Of a stretch of DNA of 64,000 nucleotides, positions 34,200 through 45,871 are shown piece by piece (positions within the stretch are counted from its first letter, which is position 1; each line of letters begins with the position of its first letter). This DNA comes from Nageia nagi (Eukaryota; Pinophyta): positions 135,780,001-135,844,000 of the forward strand of contig JBITNC010000001.1 in assembly GCA_050084985.1 (NCBI GenBank). Direction: 5' to 3'. Made by a program: the position numbers and the translations under genes. The notes beneath the pieces are model-generated. The model was not told the origin of the DNA, made no database searches, and saw nothing but the letters and a program-made list of their open reading frames with translations.

Positions 34200-34981
34200 A
34201 TCATCCAAAGATATTGAGGATATTGCTGAAATGATGAAGAAATTTGTTTAAAGTCATCACATGGACCTATGGCAATTTAAAGGTGTATAACAAAGATATT
34301 ATTCAACACACCATAGAGTTGGTGGAAGGAGAAAATCCTTTTTGACACAAATAAAGACAATTAAATCTAAAGATTGAAGTAGTTATGCCATAAGAAATTC
34401 AAAAGTTATTTTAGGAAAGGATCATATATCCCATTAAATATTCTACTTTGGTGGAAAATTTAGTGTCTTTTAGAAAGAAAAATGGAGATATTAGGCTGTG
34501 TGTAGATTTTTAGAATCTAAATAGAGCCTTACTAAAATGTAACTATCAATTTCCACCTATGGAATAGATCTTACACATAATTGTAAGATCAAAATATTTT
34601 TTCTCTTTTGATAGTTTCTTTGGATATAACTAAATTTGATGAGAAATATGAGGATTAGTACATGATAACATTCACCATAAAATGGGGAACATTTGCTTTT
34701 CAAAAAAATTTCTTTTGGCTTATCTAATTTCAAAGATACTTTTTAGTGAGCAATGGATCATGCATTTGGTGAATTAATAAATAAAAGTACTTTAGTTTAT
34801 TTAGATGACATAACTATTTTTTCATAGAAGAAGTATCACTTGTAGCATCCTTGATAAACTTTATTAAAGTGTTAAGAATTTAGAATATCTTTGAATCTGA
34901 AGAAATTCATTTTTGCTATGGATCAAGGAAAGTTGTTAGGTCATGTTATTTCTAAAGGTGATATTTTAATTGCTCTAAAGA
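34200..34981 (+). pseudogene. Reverse transcriptase of element F, first part
   Basis: Motifs KKNGDIRLCVDF (about 34480), FPPMEQILHII, WGTFAFQ, FGLSNF and the catalytic YLDD (34798-34809) identify the RT. It runs through LLGHVISKGDILIALKRV to 34986, where element E is inserted. The rest is at 43685. Stops and shifts are frequent. Confidence 0.8.
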
Positions 34982-34986
34982 GAGTG
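34982..34986 (+). other. Target site duplication GAGTG, left copy
   Basis: GAGTG directly before the LTR start of element E; the right copy is 43685-43689 directly behind its other LTR. A perfect 5-bp duplication typical of LTR retrotransposon insertion. Confidence 0.9.
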
Positions 34987-35714
34987 TGTAGATGCATAAA
35001 AATGATTTATTATTTATTTAATAAATACTATTTTATGTACTGAATGATTAAATGGAAAAAATACTTAAATCAAGATAAAATTGCTATTATATTGTAACAC
35101 CATGTACTAGGGCTGATGTAACATCATATATAATGGTTTATATTTTAAGTTATCTTAAATATTGAAATGATTATTATTATTGCTATGTATTGACTTTCAC
35201 CCCTTTCTATTTCTTTGTAGGTTATAAATACAGGAGGTGAAGGTTGACATCCTTATTGGATCTCTTTGATAGGTGGTTATCCCAAACATTATACCAATGG
35301 TGTCTCTTTACACCACCTATATTTGAGAATGTGTTAACTCTTTGAGCTCTATTATCTTTCTCTTGCATGTAACATGAAATTAACATTCCTATATCATCAG
35401 CGGTGTACCTCTTCCATATAGTCATTGATGTGTGCCTTCATGATTGGGAGGTTCAAACTTTGGGGAATGAAGCTTGCACCTATTATAGTGAACACTTATT
35501 AAGATCTTTTCTTAAGTTTGATTGCAATCCTCTAAAGATTCATTATTTTCCTACTTTGAGGATTGTGCACAACTAGCTATAGGCTCCACTCTATATCAGG
35601 TTTATATGTTTCATGTATATTTTGTAATCTGAAATAGAGCTTCTATTCATTGTATATTTGTAGACCTAAATTAATTTATGTATTTATTTAGTATTTACAC
35701 ATTTAGGGTCTACA
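34987..35714 (+). repeat. 5' LTR of element E
   Basis: Matches 42955-43684 throughout. A TATA box TATAAATA lies at 35223-35230 (right copy 43192-43199). Confidence 0.92.
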
Positions 35715-35735
35715 TTTTGGTGAACCCAACATTCT
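35715..35735 (+). other. Candidate primer-binding site of element E
   Basis: TTTTGGTGAACCCAACATT follows the LTR directly; TGGTGAACCCAAC could pair with a tRNA 3' end. The tRNA is not identified. Confidence 0.45.
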
Positions 35736-35775
35736 TACACACATAGGTAACCTAGGGCATTCTTTCTAAAAATTC

Positions 35776-36097
35776 ATGAATCTATTCTGGCTATTGTTCA
35801 TCCTCTTACTTGAAGCTACTCGGATAATAGCTAGAGAAAATGATAAAACTAGGATTTATTCTATCTATATTGAAAAGATGGATCTAAATGTAGAAAACCC
35901 TAAGGTGTTCAAAGGGAGGGCTCATTTCAATGATATACAAATAAGTATTAGGCATAATCCTAACCTACCTCTACAAGAACCTCATCATGATGCTCCTAGT
36001 GATATTGAGTCTATAAGCTCTAGCAAGAAAATGGTTATTATTGATGAAAATCCCAATAGATTTGGTCCTAATATTGATCAATATGAATTTGAAATTG
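35776..36097 (+). pseudogene. Short N-terminal ORF of element E, cut by element H
   Basis: An ORF opens at 35776 with a hydrophobic start (MNLFWLLFILLLEATRII), then a polar stretch ending FGPNIDQYEFEI, where the LTR of H begins at 36098. The ORF track stop at 36114 lies within the LTR of H. The first 15 residues could be a signal peptide or chance. Gag is a guess from position only; the other side resumes at 41601 without a clear open frame. Confidence 0.35.
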
Positions 36098-37212
36098 TGA
36101 TCCATAAACTATAAGATTAAAAATTTCAATTTTAACCTTTCAAATGGATCAATTCACACTTAAAATAATTAAGTGCTTGTGAAGGGAAATCAAGAATAAA
36201 CTTGTAAAAATAGAGAAGAGAAAAGCATTCACCATAGAAGAGACAAGCCACATTTATCTTGGTTCACCCAATGTGGGCTACATCTAGCTTAAAAGCTCTC
36301 TTCTATCAATGGGGGAATCACTTTACAAGGCCTCCAAGGTCCTTCAAAACCTCCTCTCACATTCACAATACACTCTCAGCTCTGAAAATCACAACAAAAC
36401 TAAAACACTTCTCGAAATCCTCCTTCTTCCCTCTTCTGTCCAATTTGCTCCCCTTTTATACAATTTTTGGAGCTAAAATTGGAGACAATTACAACTAAGA
36501 AATCCTACAAAAAATCTATTTTTAGATACCCATTAACCTCCTTGATCTTCCTATCAAATTTGGGCTCAATTGGTTGCAAAAATCTCCTAAAAATGAGCTC
36601 TAAAATTAAAAAACATGCTCTTTAGACTGTTACAGGCTTACAAGATAAACTTAGCCCAAAAATAGGACCTTAGGTGAATCAAAAATCATAAAAAACCTTT
36701 TAAAAATGCCAAAATACATTAAAATACTCCAAAAATGGGTGGGTACACTGTGGTGTTGACACGTGGTGCATTTTGAGATGAAGTCAACTGGTCAATAGGC
36801 GTGGTTAGCTAACTAGTCAGGTGGTACATGTAGGTGGTCAAGTGGGTTGCATGGCAGCCTCAGTTAGCATGTACACATGTAGGTTGGTAGGTCATGATCA
36901 ATAGGTCAACTCTCCATGCGGGTTGGATGTGGTAGGTAGGGTACATAGTGGCAATCAGACGGTCAACCCACCTTATCACCTCCATGCAGTCCTATCTCCT
37001 CCGATGTGGCCTCCATGATGGCGAGCTGGTCTTGCCAATTTGATTTTTTTTTTTTCAAAAAAATACAAAATGGACTTAAGGCCATATCTTCCTCATACAA
37101 ACTCGGATTCTCGATTCGAAAGAAGTATCAAAAAGTTGAAGACAAGGTGATCACATTGAACACATTGAAATGGAGATTACTGAATGTTGAAGGGATCCAA
37201 ATTTTTGGATCA
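36098..37212 (-). repeat. 3' LTR of element H
   Basis: Begins TGATCCATAA and ends TTTTGGATCA on the plus strand. The first about 590 bp are identical to the other LTR except for one C; from about 36690 to the end the copies differ at roughly one base in ten. Confidence 0.93.
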
Positions 37213-37224
37213 TTCCTCCCCACT
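37213..37224 (-). other. Polypurine tract of element H
   Basis: On the minus strand AGTGGGGAGGAA lies directly upstream of the 3' LTR. Confidence 0.75.
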
Positions 37225-37335
37225 AAGAGAGAGATTTTGTCCCCAAAAGCATTTAGGATGATGGAATGAGGTGAGGGTAGAGCTCCCTCACCTGATCAAC
37301 TGCATACCACTTGGCCTTGTGTGGATGTTGGCCCT

Positions 37336-38160
37336 TTACTCCAATATGCCACACCTCATGTATGCCACTATGAGATGATCATTATTTCTTTCCAATACTG
37401 CATCCTCAAACAACACATTCATGTGCTCAGGGGCTAAATCCACAGCTGACAGTAACATGACATATGTATCTTCTACAACTAAGGCTGGTTCATACAACTT
37501 CAAGTTCTCAACATTAATAACAGAATACATTTGCATATAAGGTGGTAAGTCCAACCGAAAAGCATTATCTCCAACTTGACCAATAATGGTAAATGGACCA
37601 TACCTTATTGGTTTCAACTTCCTTCCCTCACCATGCTATCTCTCCTTGTTAAGATGAAGCCATACCTGATCCCCAACCTGAAATTTATGATCCACACGAT
37701 GAAGATCATGCCTCTCTTTATACCTGGTACATTTTCTTGCATTTTAGGCCAATAACAATACCTTTGTAGATTAGCAAGAGTTTTTCCAACACCAAAGTGT
37801 CCTAAAATATGAGAAGTATGAGCTTCCCTAATCAAATCATTCCTCTCACCATTAGGAATACAAAATTTTCCCAAATGAAAAAGTAATCCATTATGCAAAT
37901 GAAAGTCATAATTTCCAACCTCATTACCAAGACTCAATCTATGATAGACATTTTGGAAATCAGGATCAACCACATATTGTTCTTTACACCCGTCATGCAT
38001 TAAAGAACTATTTTGTAGAATCATAACACTAGCAACTATTGGATGCCTAGACAATATATCAGCCATTTTATTTTGAGTACCCTTCTTGTACTTAATCACC
38101 AAATGAAATTGTTGCAAAAATCCCATCCAACGAAAGTGCCTAGATTGTTGCAACTTAGAT
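37336..38160 (-). pseudogene. RNase H C-terminal part and integrase remnants of element H
   Basis: Minus strand: the RNase H end (FHLVIKYKKGTQNKMADILS) and the integrase zinc region (GHFGVGKTLANLQRYCYWP) are in one frame down to about 37730. There the sequence passes directly into the integrase C-terminal part (RYGPFTIIGQVGDNAFRLDL, YSVINVENLKLYEP) in another frame. The whole DDE core between them is missing, so a deletion of several hundred bases is inferred from the usual domain layout. Confidence 0.82.
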
Positions 38161-38756
38161 TATGACTGAAGATATTGCAAGGGTTGATGGTCTGTATGTA
38201 TTATTGTCTCTTTACCTACCAAATAGTGCTTCCATTTCTTAACACTTATGAAAGTAGTAGGAGCATTGCATAATCCAAATGGTAAAACCAACCATTCAAA
38301 CAATCCTTGCCTAGTTTTAAAAGCAGTTTTCCAAACATCCTCTTCTTTAACTCGTACTTGATGATAACCACTTCTTAGATCTAATTTTGTAAAAAGCCTA
38401 GCTTTTGTTAATTAATCCATTAAATCATCAATACATGGCAAAGGATATCAATTTTTAACCATGATCTTATTTAGTGCTTTGTAATCAACACACATACGCC
38501 AAGTTCCATCTTTCTTTGGAATTATAACAATAGGAGATCCACATGGTGATGTGCTAGGTCTAATGACTCCTTGATCTAACAATTCCTTGACTTGTTTCTT
38601 AATTTCTTCATTTTCCAAAATAGAATTTCTATACAAGCCAATATTAGGAAGTGCAACATCAAGATGTAATTGAATCTCATGTTGTATATCTCTTTTAGGT
38701 GGAAGTTCTTTAGGTACTTGAAATAAATATTCAAATTCAGAAATTACCTCTTTAAC
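38161..38756 (-). pseudogene. Reverse transcriptase N-terminal part of element H
   Basis: Minus strand: GVIRPSTSPCGSPIVIIPKK, GTWRMCVDYKALNKI (38448-38636), [37 protein letters not shown]. Immediately after this palm segment the text jumps to [20 protein letters not shown] of RNase H (about 38250), so the catalytic aspartate pair and the thumb are absent. Stops interrupt the reading at 38445 and near 38410. Confidence 0.85.
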
Positions 38757-39419
38757 TTATTCTTTGTATTGTGGTTCACAATCTTCAAGTGCCTTTATGA
38801 TTTCCACTTCATCTTGAGATTTCACCATTGCAAGTATAAACATTTGTCCATTGATTAGTTTCTTTGCTTGTCCTGCAGTAATCAAAGAAATATCCTTTTT
38901 CTTGCTTTGATGAGCACTAACCATGTATTCAATTCCATCTTTAATGAGTCTATATTTGTTTTCCTTTCTATATAATAAAGAATCTCTTTCCCATAGATAA
39001 GGACTACCAAGCACAATCCCACAAATATCCAAAGGAACAACATCAAGTAAAACTTCATCAATGTAATCCCTGTTAATCCCAAATTGCAACTTACATTGTT
39101 GTGTTACTTTCAACTTTGAATTGTTATTAACCCATCCCAATGGATATGGGTTTGGATGGGGTTGAGTAGTGAGTGCAAGTGATTTGACATACTTTTCTAC
39201 AATCAAATTAGCTTGAGACCCAGAATCAAACAATGTATCAATCCTAGTCTTCTTAGCTTGCACCTTGATGTGAAAAAGTTCAATTTTCTTCTTTTCATCA
39301 TCTTCATTAGGTGTATTATGCAAAGCCATACATGTCATTTTCTCATCTACATCTGAACCATATTCAATTAACAGTATTTGTTTGCTTTTTTTGACCTTTA
39401 GGTTTAGGGCATAATTCAA
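38757..39419 (-). pseudogene. Protease region of element H
   Basis: An open frame of 220 codons with the retropepsin motif LFDSGSQANLI (about residues 62-72) and, further on, GIVLGSPYL. The motif FDSG is intact. It runs in the same frame as the RT behind it and in a different frame from gag before it, so one frameshift or a programmed shift lies near 39370-39420. The best preserved part of H. Confidence 0.78.
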
Positions 39420-40360
39420 GATGCAATTTCCAACATTTAGTCTCTAAATGATCTTCTTTTTGACAATGTGCACATACATATTTAGACTTTTGTGTAGTAG
39501 ACATAGTTTTCCTTTTCCCCTTTTCTTTATTCCTTTTAGAATCATCATTAATATTGTAATTGGAAGCATTGTTCTTTTTCCCATCATTAACAAATTTTCC
39601 CCTTTCTTCTAAGTGAGTGGCTTGTACACAAACTTTATCCAAATCATTTGGATCAAACATCAAAATTGTATGCCTTAAATAATTATGCAAACCACCAATA
39701 TACTTAAGAAGAGTATCTTGGGAATCAAGAGGAATACCTAGCATTGTAGCTCTTCTTCAGAATTCTATAGTGTACTCTTGCACACTTTGCCCTTTGCCTT
39801 GATGGAAAGTTTGCCATTCCATGAATGCTTTTTGCCGATAACCCAAAGGATAAAATTGATTTCTAAGCAATTGTACAAAATGAGTCCAAGAAGCAATACA
39901 AGCTTGAATAGATTCATTCTTACTTTGTAAACAACTTTCCCACCAAACAAGTGCATTACCACTCATTTTAAGAGTTGCTAATTGGATTTTATCCTCATCT
40001 CTTACAATTCTTTGAATTCTACAATATACTTCAATTTGTTTAATCCAATGGTCTAACTTCTCAGCATTCACTTCTCCAATAAAAGTAGGCAAATCAAATT
40101 TAACTTCCAATTTCAAAGGAGAACTTTGAAAAACACTATGTGCATTATCATTGCCAATTTTCTTACTTTCACTAGTTTCACCTTCATTTTTCTTGTATTA
40201 TTGTTCTTGTAAGTGTTGGAATTGAAGAGACATTTGCTAGAACATTGTGGAGAGATCAGCAATTTGCTTTTCCACATTAGATCCTCCTTCATTGGCCATG
40301 GCTCCAAGCTCTCTTTGCTTCTTTTTCCAAACTCTAGAACCAATTTATGGATCCTCCTTC
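39364..40360 (-). pseudogene. gag: gag of element H
   Basis: Minus strand: LEFGKRSKESLEPW at the start, then after a shift near 40115 the gag domain (LPTFIGEVNAEKLDHWIKQI, ALVWWESC, FYPLGYRQKAFMEW, YIGGLHNYLRHTI), and the knuckle CAHCQKEDHLETKC (about 39470-39430), a perfect CX2CX4HX4C. One in-frame stop lies at 39757. Gag packages element RNA. Confidence 0.85.
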
Positions 40361-40470
40361 ACCAATTCTCCTTCTCCCTTCTTGCTTTGTGACTTGGTAT
40401 GCATCCAAGAACACTTTCCAAACACCAACAACAATCTCAAAAATAGAGGTTAGCCCAATGATTTCAACTT

Positions 40471-40482
40471 GCTCTAATACCA
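40471..40482 (-). other. Primer-binding site of element H (initiator tRNA-Met type)
   Basis: On the minus strand TGGTATTAGAGC follows the 5' LTR after a few bases. The canonical plant iMet site is TGGTATCAGAGC; one C-to-T change separates them. Confidence 0.88.
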
Positions 40483-40486
40483 AACT

Positions 40487-41600
40487 TGATCCATAAACTA
40501 TAAGATTAAAAATTTCAATTTTAACCTTTCAAATGGATCAATTCACACTTAAAATAATTAAGTGCTTGTGAAGGGAAATCAAGAATAAACTTGTAAAAAT
40601 AGAGAAGAGAAAAGCATTCACCATAGAAGAGACAAGCCACATTTATCTTGGTTCACCCAATGTGGGCTACATCTAGCTTAAAAGCTCTCTTCTATCAATG
40701 GGGGAATCACTTTACAAGGCCTCCAAGGTCCTTCAAAACCTCCTCTCACATTCACAATACACTCTCAGCTCTGAAAATCACAACAAAACTAAAACACTTC
40801 TCGAAATCCTCCTTCTTCCCTCTTCTGTCCAATTTGCTCCCTTTTATACAATTTTTGGAGCTAAAATTGGAGACAATTACAACTAAGAAATCCTACAAAA
40901 AATCTATTTTTAGATACCCATTAACCTCCTTGATCTTCCTATCAAATTTGGGCTCAATTGGTTGCAAAAATCTCCTAAAAATGAGCTCTAAAATTAAAAA
41001 ACATGCTCTTTAGACTGTTACAGGCTTACAAGATAAACTTAGCCCAAAAATAGGACCTTAGGTGAATCAAAAATCATAATAAACCTTTGAAAAATGCCAA
41101 AATATGTTAAAATACTCCAAAAATGGGTGGGTGCACTATGGTGCTGACATGTGGCATGTTCTAGGATGAAGTCAACTGGTCAATAGGTGCGGTCAGCTGA
41201 CTAGTTAGGCGGTACATGTAGGCAGTTAGGTAGGTTGCATGGCAATCTCAGCTAGCATGGATGCGCATAGGTTGGCAGGTCATGGTCAATAGGTTAACTC
41301 TCCATGTAGGCTGGACATGGTAGGCAGGGTACATGGTGGAAATTAGATGGTCAACCCACCCTGTCACCTCCATGCAGTCCTGTCTCCTCCGATGTGGCCT
41401 CCACGGTGGCGTGTGGGTCCCACCAATTTGATTTTTTTTTTTTCAAAAAAATACAAAATGGACTTAAGGCCATATCTTCCTCATACGGACTCGGATTCTT
41501 GATCCAAAAGAAGCATCGGAAAGCTAAAGACAAGGCAATCACACTAAACACATTGAAATGGAGATTACTAAATGTTGAAGGGATCCAAATTTTCAGATCA
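40487..41600 (-). repeat. 5' LTR of element H
   Basis: Partner of 36098-37212; begins TGATCCATAA and ends TTTCAGATCA on the plus strand. In element sense the U3 part is on the right side (about 41078-41600), the part that diverges from the other copy. Confidence 0.93.
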
Positions 41601-42954
41601 AAGTGTATGCTTGAATAGTAGTTTTGATGAAAGTAATGGTGAAATTATTGAGTTAGATAGAATTCTTGTTCATGTTAGATCTATACAAGAAGTGCCATAT
41701 GATAGATAAAGATTAGAATATTTTCTTACTCATAATGCTAAAATTGTTATTGATATTCTAACAAATTATGAGCTCTTAAAAGAAAAATATATAGTGTCAA
41801 AATCATTGAATAGTTTGTTTTCATATGAAAATGTAGTATCTATGCATTGGAGGGTTCATGCCATTGATACAGATGCCACTAACAACATACCTTCCTATGA
41901 ATACACCACTAATGATGTGAATTAGGCCAAGATAGAGGTTACCCCAAAGGAAAATACACAACCTCCATGCAAAGTAGTTATTGAGGATAATGAGATGAAC
42001 GATGTAGATGATGATTATAAGTACCTCATGATGAAACCTAGTCACTTCAAAAGATGTAAGTGTACAATATGATAATCCTAATGATAACTTGCAAGCACAA
42101 TTTGATAATTTTATTAAGGATGCTTATCAGATATAGCCTAATTGGATATTCGAAGAACATAACATTAAAATTGGAATCCTTCATTACTTTCAATAAATTT
42201 CTATATTGCATTTGGAATCTTGCCAAAAATAAATGGATATCTTAGTTCAAATGCTTGATAAATTTGAACATTAAAAAGTAAATCGAATAGGTCCATTTGT
42301 AGTACTTAAAGAAAATAAACTTAGAAAGGCACAAATTCCACATTGAAAATTTATACAAATTGAAATGTGGTAATGAAAGGGTAGTGAATAATTGAATATA
42401 TGGTGCATTGATAAAAAATTAGTATACTAGTTAATTAATATACTGACAATTATTTCATAGCCATGATCTTCCCATGAGCAAATATTGTATTCTTACAGGA
42501 CATCACCATTGTGATTCATTGAATGGAAATTTATAGACTATGAGTTGTTTGTCATAGAAGTATATGTATCATAATTTATATCACTTTGAGTTGCATTGAC
42601 ATTAGTGACACATTGTATATTATATTTATTTCATCCTTGTTATTTCCATTGCTTATTCTTTCATTGATGTGATCTATGTAGGTATATGTCGCTTTGTTTT
42701 ACAAATATTTTCTAGGTTAGTAGGATTGCTATCAACCATTCACCTCAAAAAGGGACTCCTATTTTTATCTTTCTTACCCAACACATGATCCAGGGAAAAC
42801 AAGACCAAAATGGGGCAAACAACATACTATACTTGACATATTGATCAAAAATAGGGAAGTCTACTTTACTATTGAAAATATTTTTCTCTTCTCTAGACTT
42901 CTTTGGATTATGCAATTTCAATGTTTTTCATTACATATCCAAAGAGGAAAAAAA
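41601..42954 (+). other. Remainder of the internal region of element E
   Basis: No continuous gene. Short coding-like scraps occur, for example an RIGPFVVLKENKLRKAQIPH reading near 42280-42340, which may be the tail of a lost pol or another ORF. A purine-rich CCAAAGAGGAAAAAA (42940-42954) directly before the LTR is a plausible polypurine tract. Confidence 0.5.
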
Positions 42955-43684
42955 TGTAGATACCTAAAAATGATTTATTATTTATTTAATAAATCATAAT
43001 TTAGCACATTAAAATATTAAATGGCAATAATAATTAAATCAAGATAAAAGTACTATTATATTGCAACACTATGTGTTAGGGCCAAAGTAATATCATATAC
43101 CATGGTTTATATTTTAAGTTATTTTGAATATTGATATGATTATTGTTATTGATATGTGTCAAATTTCACCCCTTTCTATTTCCTTATAGGTTATAAATAT
43201 GGAAGGTGAAGGATGACATCCCTATCAGATCTCTTTGATAGGTGGTTATCCCAAACATTGTACCAATAGTATCTCTTAACACCACCTATTTTTTAGAATG
43301 TGTTAACTCTCTAAGCTTTGTTATCTTTATATTGCACACAACATGAAATTGATATTCCTACACCATCCATGGTATATCTTTTCCATGCAGCCAATAGTGT
43401 TCACCTTCATGATCAGGAGGTTCAGACTTTAGGGAATGACTCTTGCACCTATTATAGCAAACACTTGTTGAGAGCTTATCTTAAGTTCAATTGTAATCCA
43501 TTGAAGATTTATTATTTTCCTTATTTTAGGATTGTACACAAAATGGCTATAGGACCCACTTTGTATCAGGTTTATACATTTTATTTATATTTGGTAATCT
43601 GATATAGAGATGCTATTCATTATATATTCATAGACCTAAATTAATTTATGTATTTATTTAGTATTTACATATTTAGGGTCTATA
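42955..43684 (+). repeat. 3' LTR of element E
   Basis: Starts TGTAGATACC and ends TCTATA, where the other copy has TCTACA; followed by the TSD GAGTG at 43685-43689. An ORF of 94 codons inside (43318-43602) is taken as chance. Confidence 0.92.
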
Positions 43685-45600
43685 GAGTGGAAGCTATCTC
43701 CAAGATCACCATTCAGTATAATATAAAGAACCTACAAGGTTTTTTGGGGTAAATAAATTTTTTGAGGAGATTCATTTAGGATTTCATTGAAATTATCCAA
43801 CCAAATACAAAATTGTTGAAAGAGATAATTTCTTTCAAGTGGAAATAGGAAAGAATTATGAGTTTTGAATAGATAAAATAAGCCATTATATCCACTCTAA
43901 TTTTGAAAAATCCAAACTGTTTAAAGGAATTAATTTTATATGCATAATGGAGTTGAAAAGAGTATAACAATAGTTCTAACTCAAAAAGAAGATAAACATG
44001 ATGAACACCCCATAAACTTTCTTTAGTTAAACACTACATGATGCTGAAGAAAGATATTAATTTATTGGAAAATAAGTGTTTACAATTATGAAAGATTTCT
44101 ACAAGTTTAAGCATTATATTTTTTAGAATAAAATTTTAGTTCATACAATTAATCCTAATGTTAGAAGTTAAATTTTACAAGGTGAAATGGATCAAGGTAG
44201 AGCTAGATGAATCATGAAAATTCTAAAATATGATGTAGAAATCTATCTTACCAAGGTAATGAAAGGGAGAGATTTCTATAAGAAATTTGCTCAAGATCTA
44301 AATTTAAAACAAATCTGAATATTGAAGAAGAAACTCAAGATACTAAAATTTCAAAAGAATTAAAAAATTGGATAAAATATTTGTGTACATATTTTGATAG
44401 TGGCAAGTTACCATCTAAATTTAATGCTTCTCAAAGGAGAAGGAGAAAGTTGAATGCAATCAATTATTGTATGATATATCATGTTTTATATAGAAAAATC
44501 ATAATGAAATGTTATTTAGATGCATATATCCAAAAAAAGTTGCTAAAGTTCTAAAGAAATTCCATTCTTCTTTTTTTAGAGGATATTACTTAGGATATAC
44601 CATTGCAACCAAAATCTTACAAGCAGGATATTATTACCTATCAATGTATATTTATTCATTTTAAATTACAAAAAGAATGTGAAAAATATAATCAATTTAT
44701 GGGGATGAGAAGAATGGAAGCAATTCCATTATATACCATCACTACAAAAGAACCATTCCAATAATGGGGCCTAGAATTTATTGGTATGATTAATCTAGGT
44801 TCATTATCAGAGAATAGGTTCACAAGATGGACTAAAGCTTTTGCAACAAAATACCAAGATCAAGATACTATCACTTTCATGGGGAAAATAATTACAAGAT
44901 TTGGTATTCCTTAGATTGTTATATGAGGTAATGGTCTAATATTTTTAAGAGCTCAAATCTCTAAATTTACTCTTAAATATGGTATCTATTGGAAGACCTC
45001 TTCAAATTATTACCCATAGGGTAATAAACTAGTTGCATTAATAAACAAAAAATTATTGAGAATCTTAAAGAGAAAAATAGATGACAATTAGAGGGATTGG
45101 GAAAAAAAGCTTGATCTTGCACTTTAGGTAGACTAGATCACTTACAAGTCTTCCATAAAATATTCTCCTTATGTTCAAGTATATGGGAAAAAAGCAATTT
45201 TTCCATCTCATATTAAGTTACCTACATTATAATTTCTTAATTGATATGAAATGAATGATTTAGCCCCATTACAAGTACAAATTTTTAGTTTGATATACTT
45301 AGATGAACTCCATGAGAATTCATATAGAGAGATTTAGAAAAGAAATAGTGTGGTTAAGAAATAGTTTGAAAAAAAGTATACTTTAGATGTTTGTTTTAAA
45401 CCTAGCGACCTAGTTCTCAAATGGGATGAGGATAGAGCTAAGCTTAGATGCCACTGAATGTTTGATTCATTATGGTATGGACCATACATAATTACCCAAT
45501 AAATCTAGAATAATGCATTTGAGTTGGAGGGAATGAATGGTCATATCCTTCTGATTACAATCAATTACCAACATTTAACATTTTATACAACTAATTTAAA
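43685..45600 (+). pseudogene. RT end, RNase H and integrase of element F
   Basis: The connection resumes directly after element E (VEAISKITIQYNIKNLQGFF). RNase H traces (TLHDAEERY, VFTIMKDFYKFKHYIF) and integrase follow: GYTIATKILQAGYYYL, then WGLEFIGMINL-like and RFGIP near 44760-44920, and an SSNYYP motif near 45005. The C-terminal piece GDIxLKWDEDRAKL-like ends near 45560. All parts carry stops and shifts; the catalytic residues cannot all be found. Confidence 0.72.
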
Positions 45601-45870
45601 TTCCCATGCATATTTTTTAAGGTGCATATTTTTTCATTTAATAGGATATACATGTATTTTATTTACTTTTGTAATTTTTTCATATTTTTGCATTTAATAG
45701 CATATTTTTGTAATTTTTTGAATAGTTTAAAGCTGTAGGGTTTGTAATTTTTTAGAGTTCCATTAAGACCATTGCTAGTTCTTATTCATTAGTTTTACAA
45801 AATTGGGTAAGTTTATTATTGTTTAAAGCACTATAAATGATAGGAAAATAAACTTATAAGATACAAATTT
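45601..45870 (+). other. Noncoding gap of element F
   Basis: AT-rich sequence with several copies of GCATATTTTT and TTGTAATTTTTT (45610-45750). No gene seen. Confidence 0.5.
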
Positions 45871-45871
45871 A

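Larger units (their letters stand above)
36098..41600 (-). mobile_element. Element H: Ty3/gypsy retrotransposon with two internal pol deletions
   Basis: LTRs 36098-37212 and 40487-41600 (about 1115 bp) have TGATCC/GGATCA ends. Flanks AATTG and AAGTG differ by one base, consistent with a decayed TSD. On the minus strand: primer site for initiator tRNA-Met, gag with CCHC knuckle, protease, RT, RNase H, integrase, polypurine tract. Pol lacks the RT catalytic centre with the first part of RNase H, and the integrase core. It is inserted in element E. Confidence 0.92.
34987..43684 (+). mobile_element. Element E: non-autonomous LTR retrotransposon interrupted by element H
   Basis: LTRs 34987-35714 and 42955-43684 are direct repeats of about 730 bp differing at roughly one base in seven or eight by eye, so this is an old insertion. 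They begin TGTAGATGCAT / TGTAGATACC and end TCTACA / TCTATA. Perfect TSD GAGTG. Inside, apart from element H, only a short gag-like ORF and a decayed 1.35-kb stretch remain; no polymerase. The LTR start resembles those of G, A and C, suggesting a Tat-related non-autonomous family. Confidence 0.9.

Noticed and set aside
36259-36498. ORFs at 36259-36498 and 40648-41013 with the same N-terminal half
   Set aside because: They are the same bases in the two LTRs of element H; identity reflects the LTR copy, not a duplicated gene, and one C indel changes the ending.
43318-43602. 94-codon ORF
   Set aside because: Lies wholly within the 3' LTR of E, and the corresponding part of the 5' LTR is not open in the same way.
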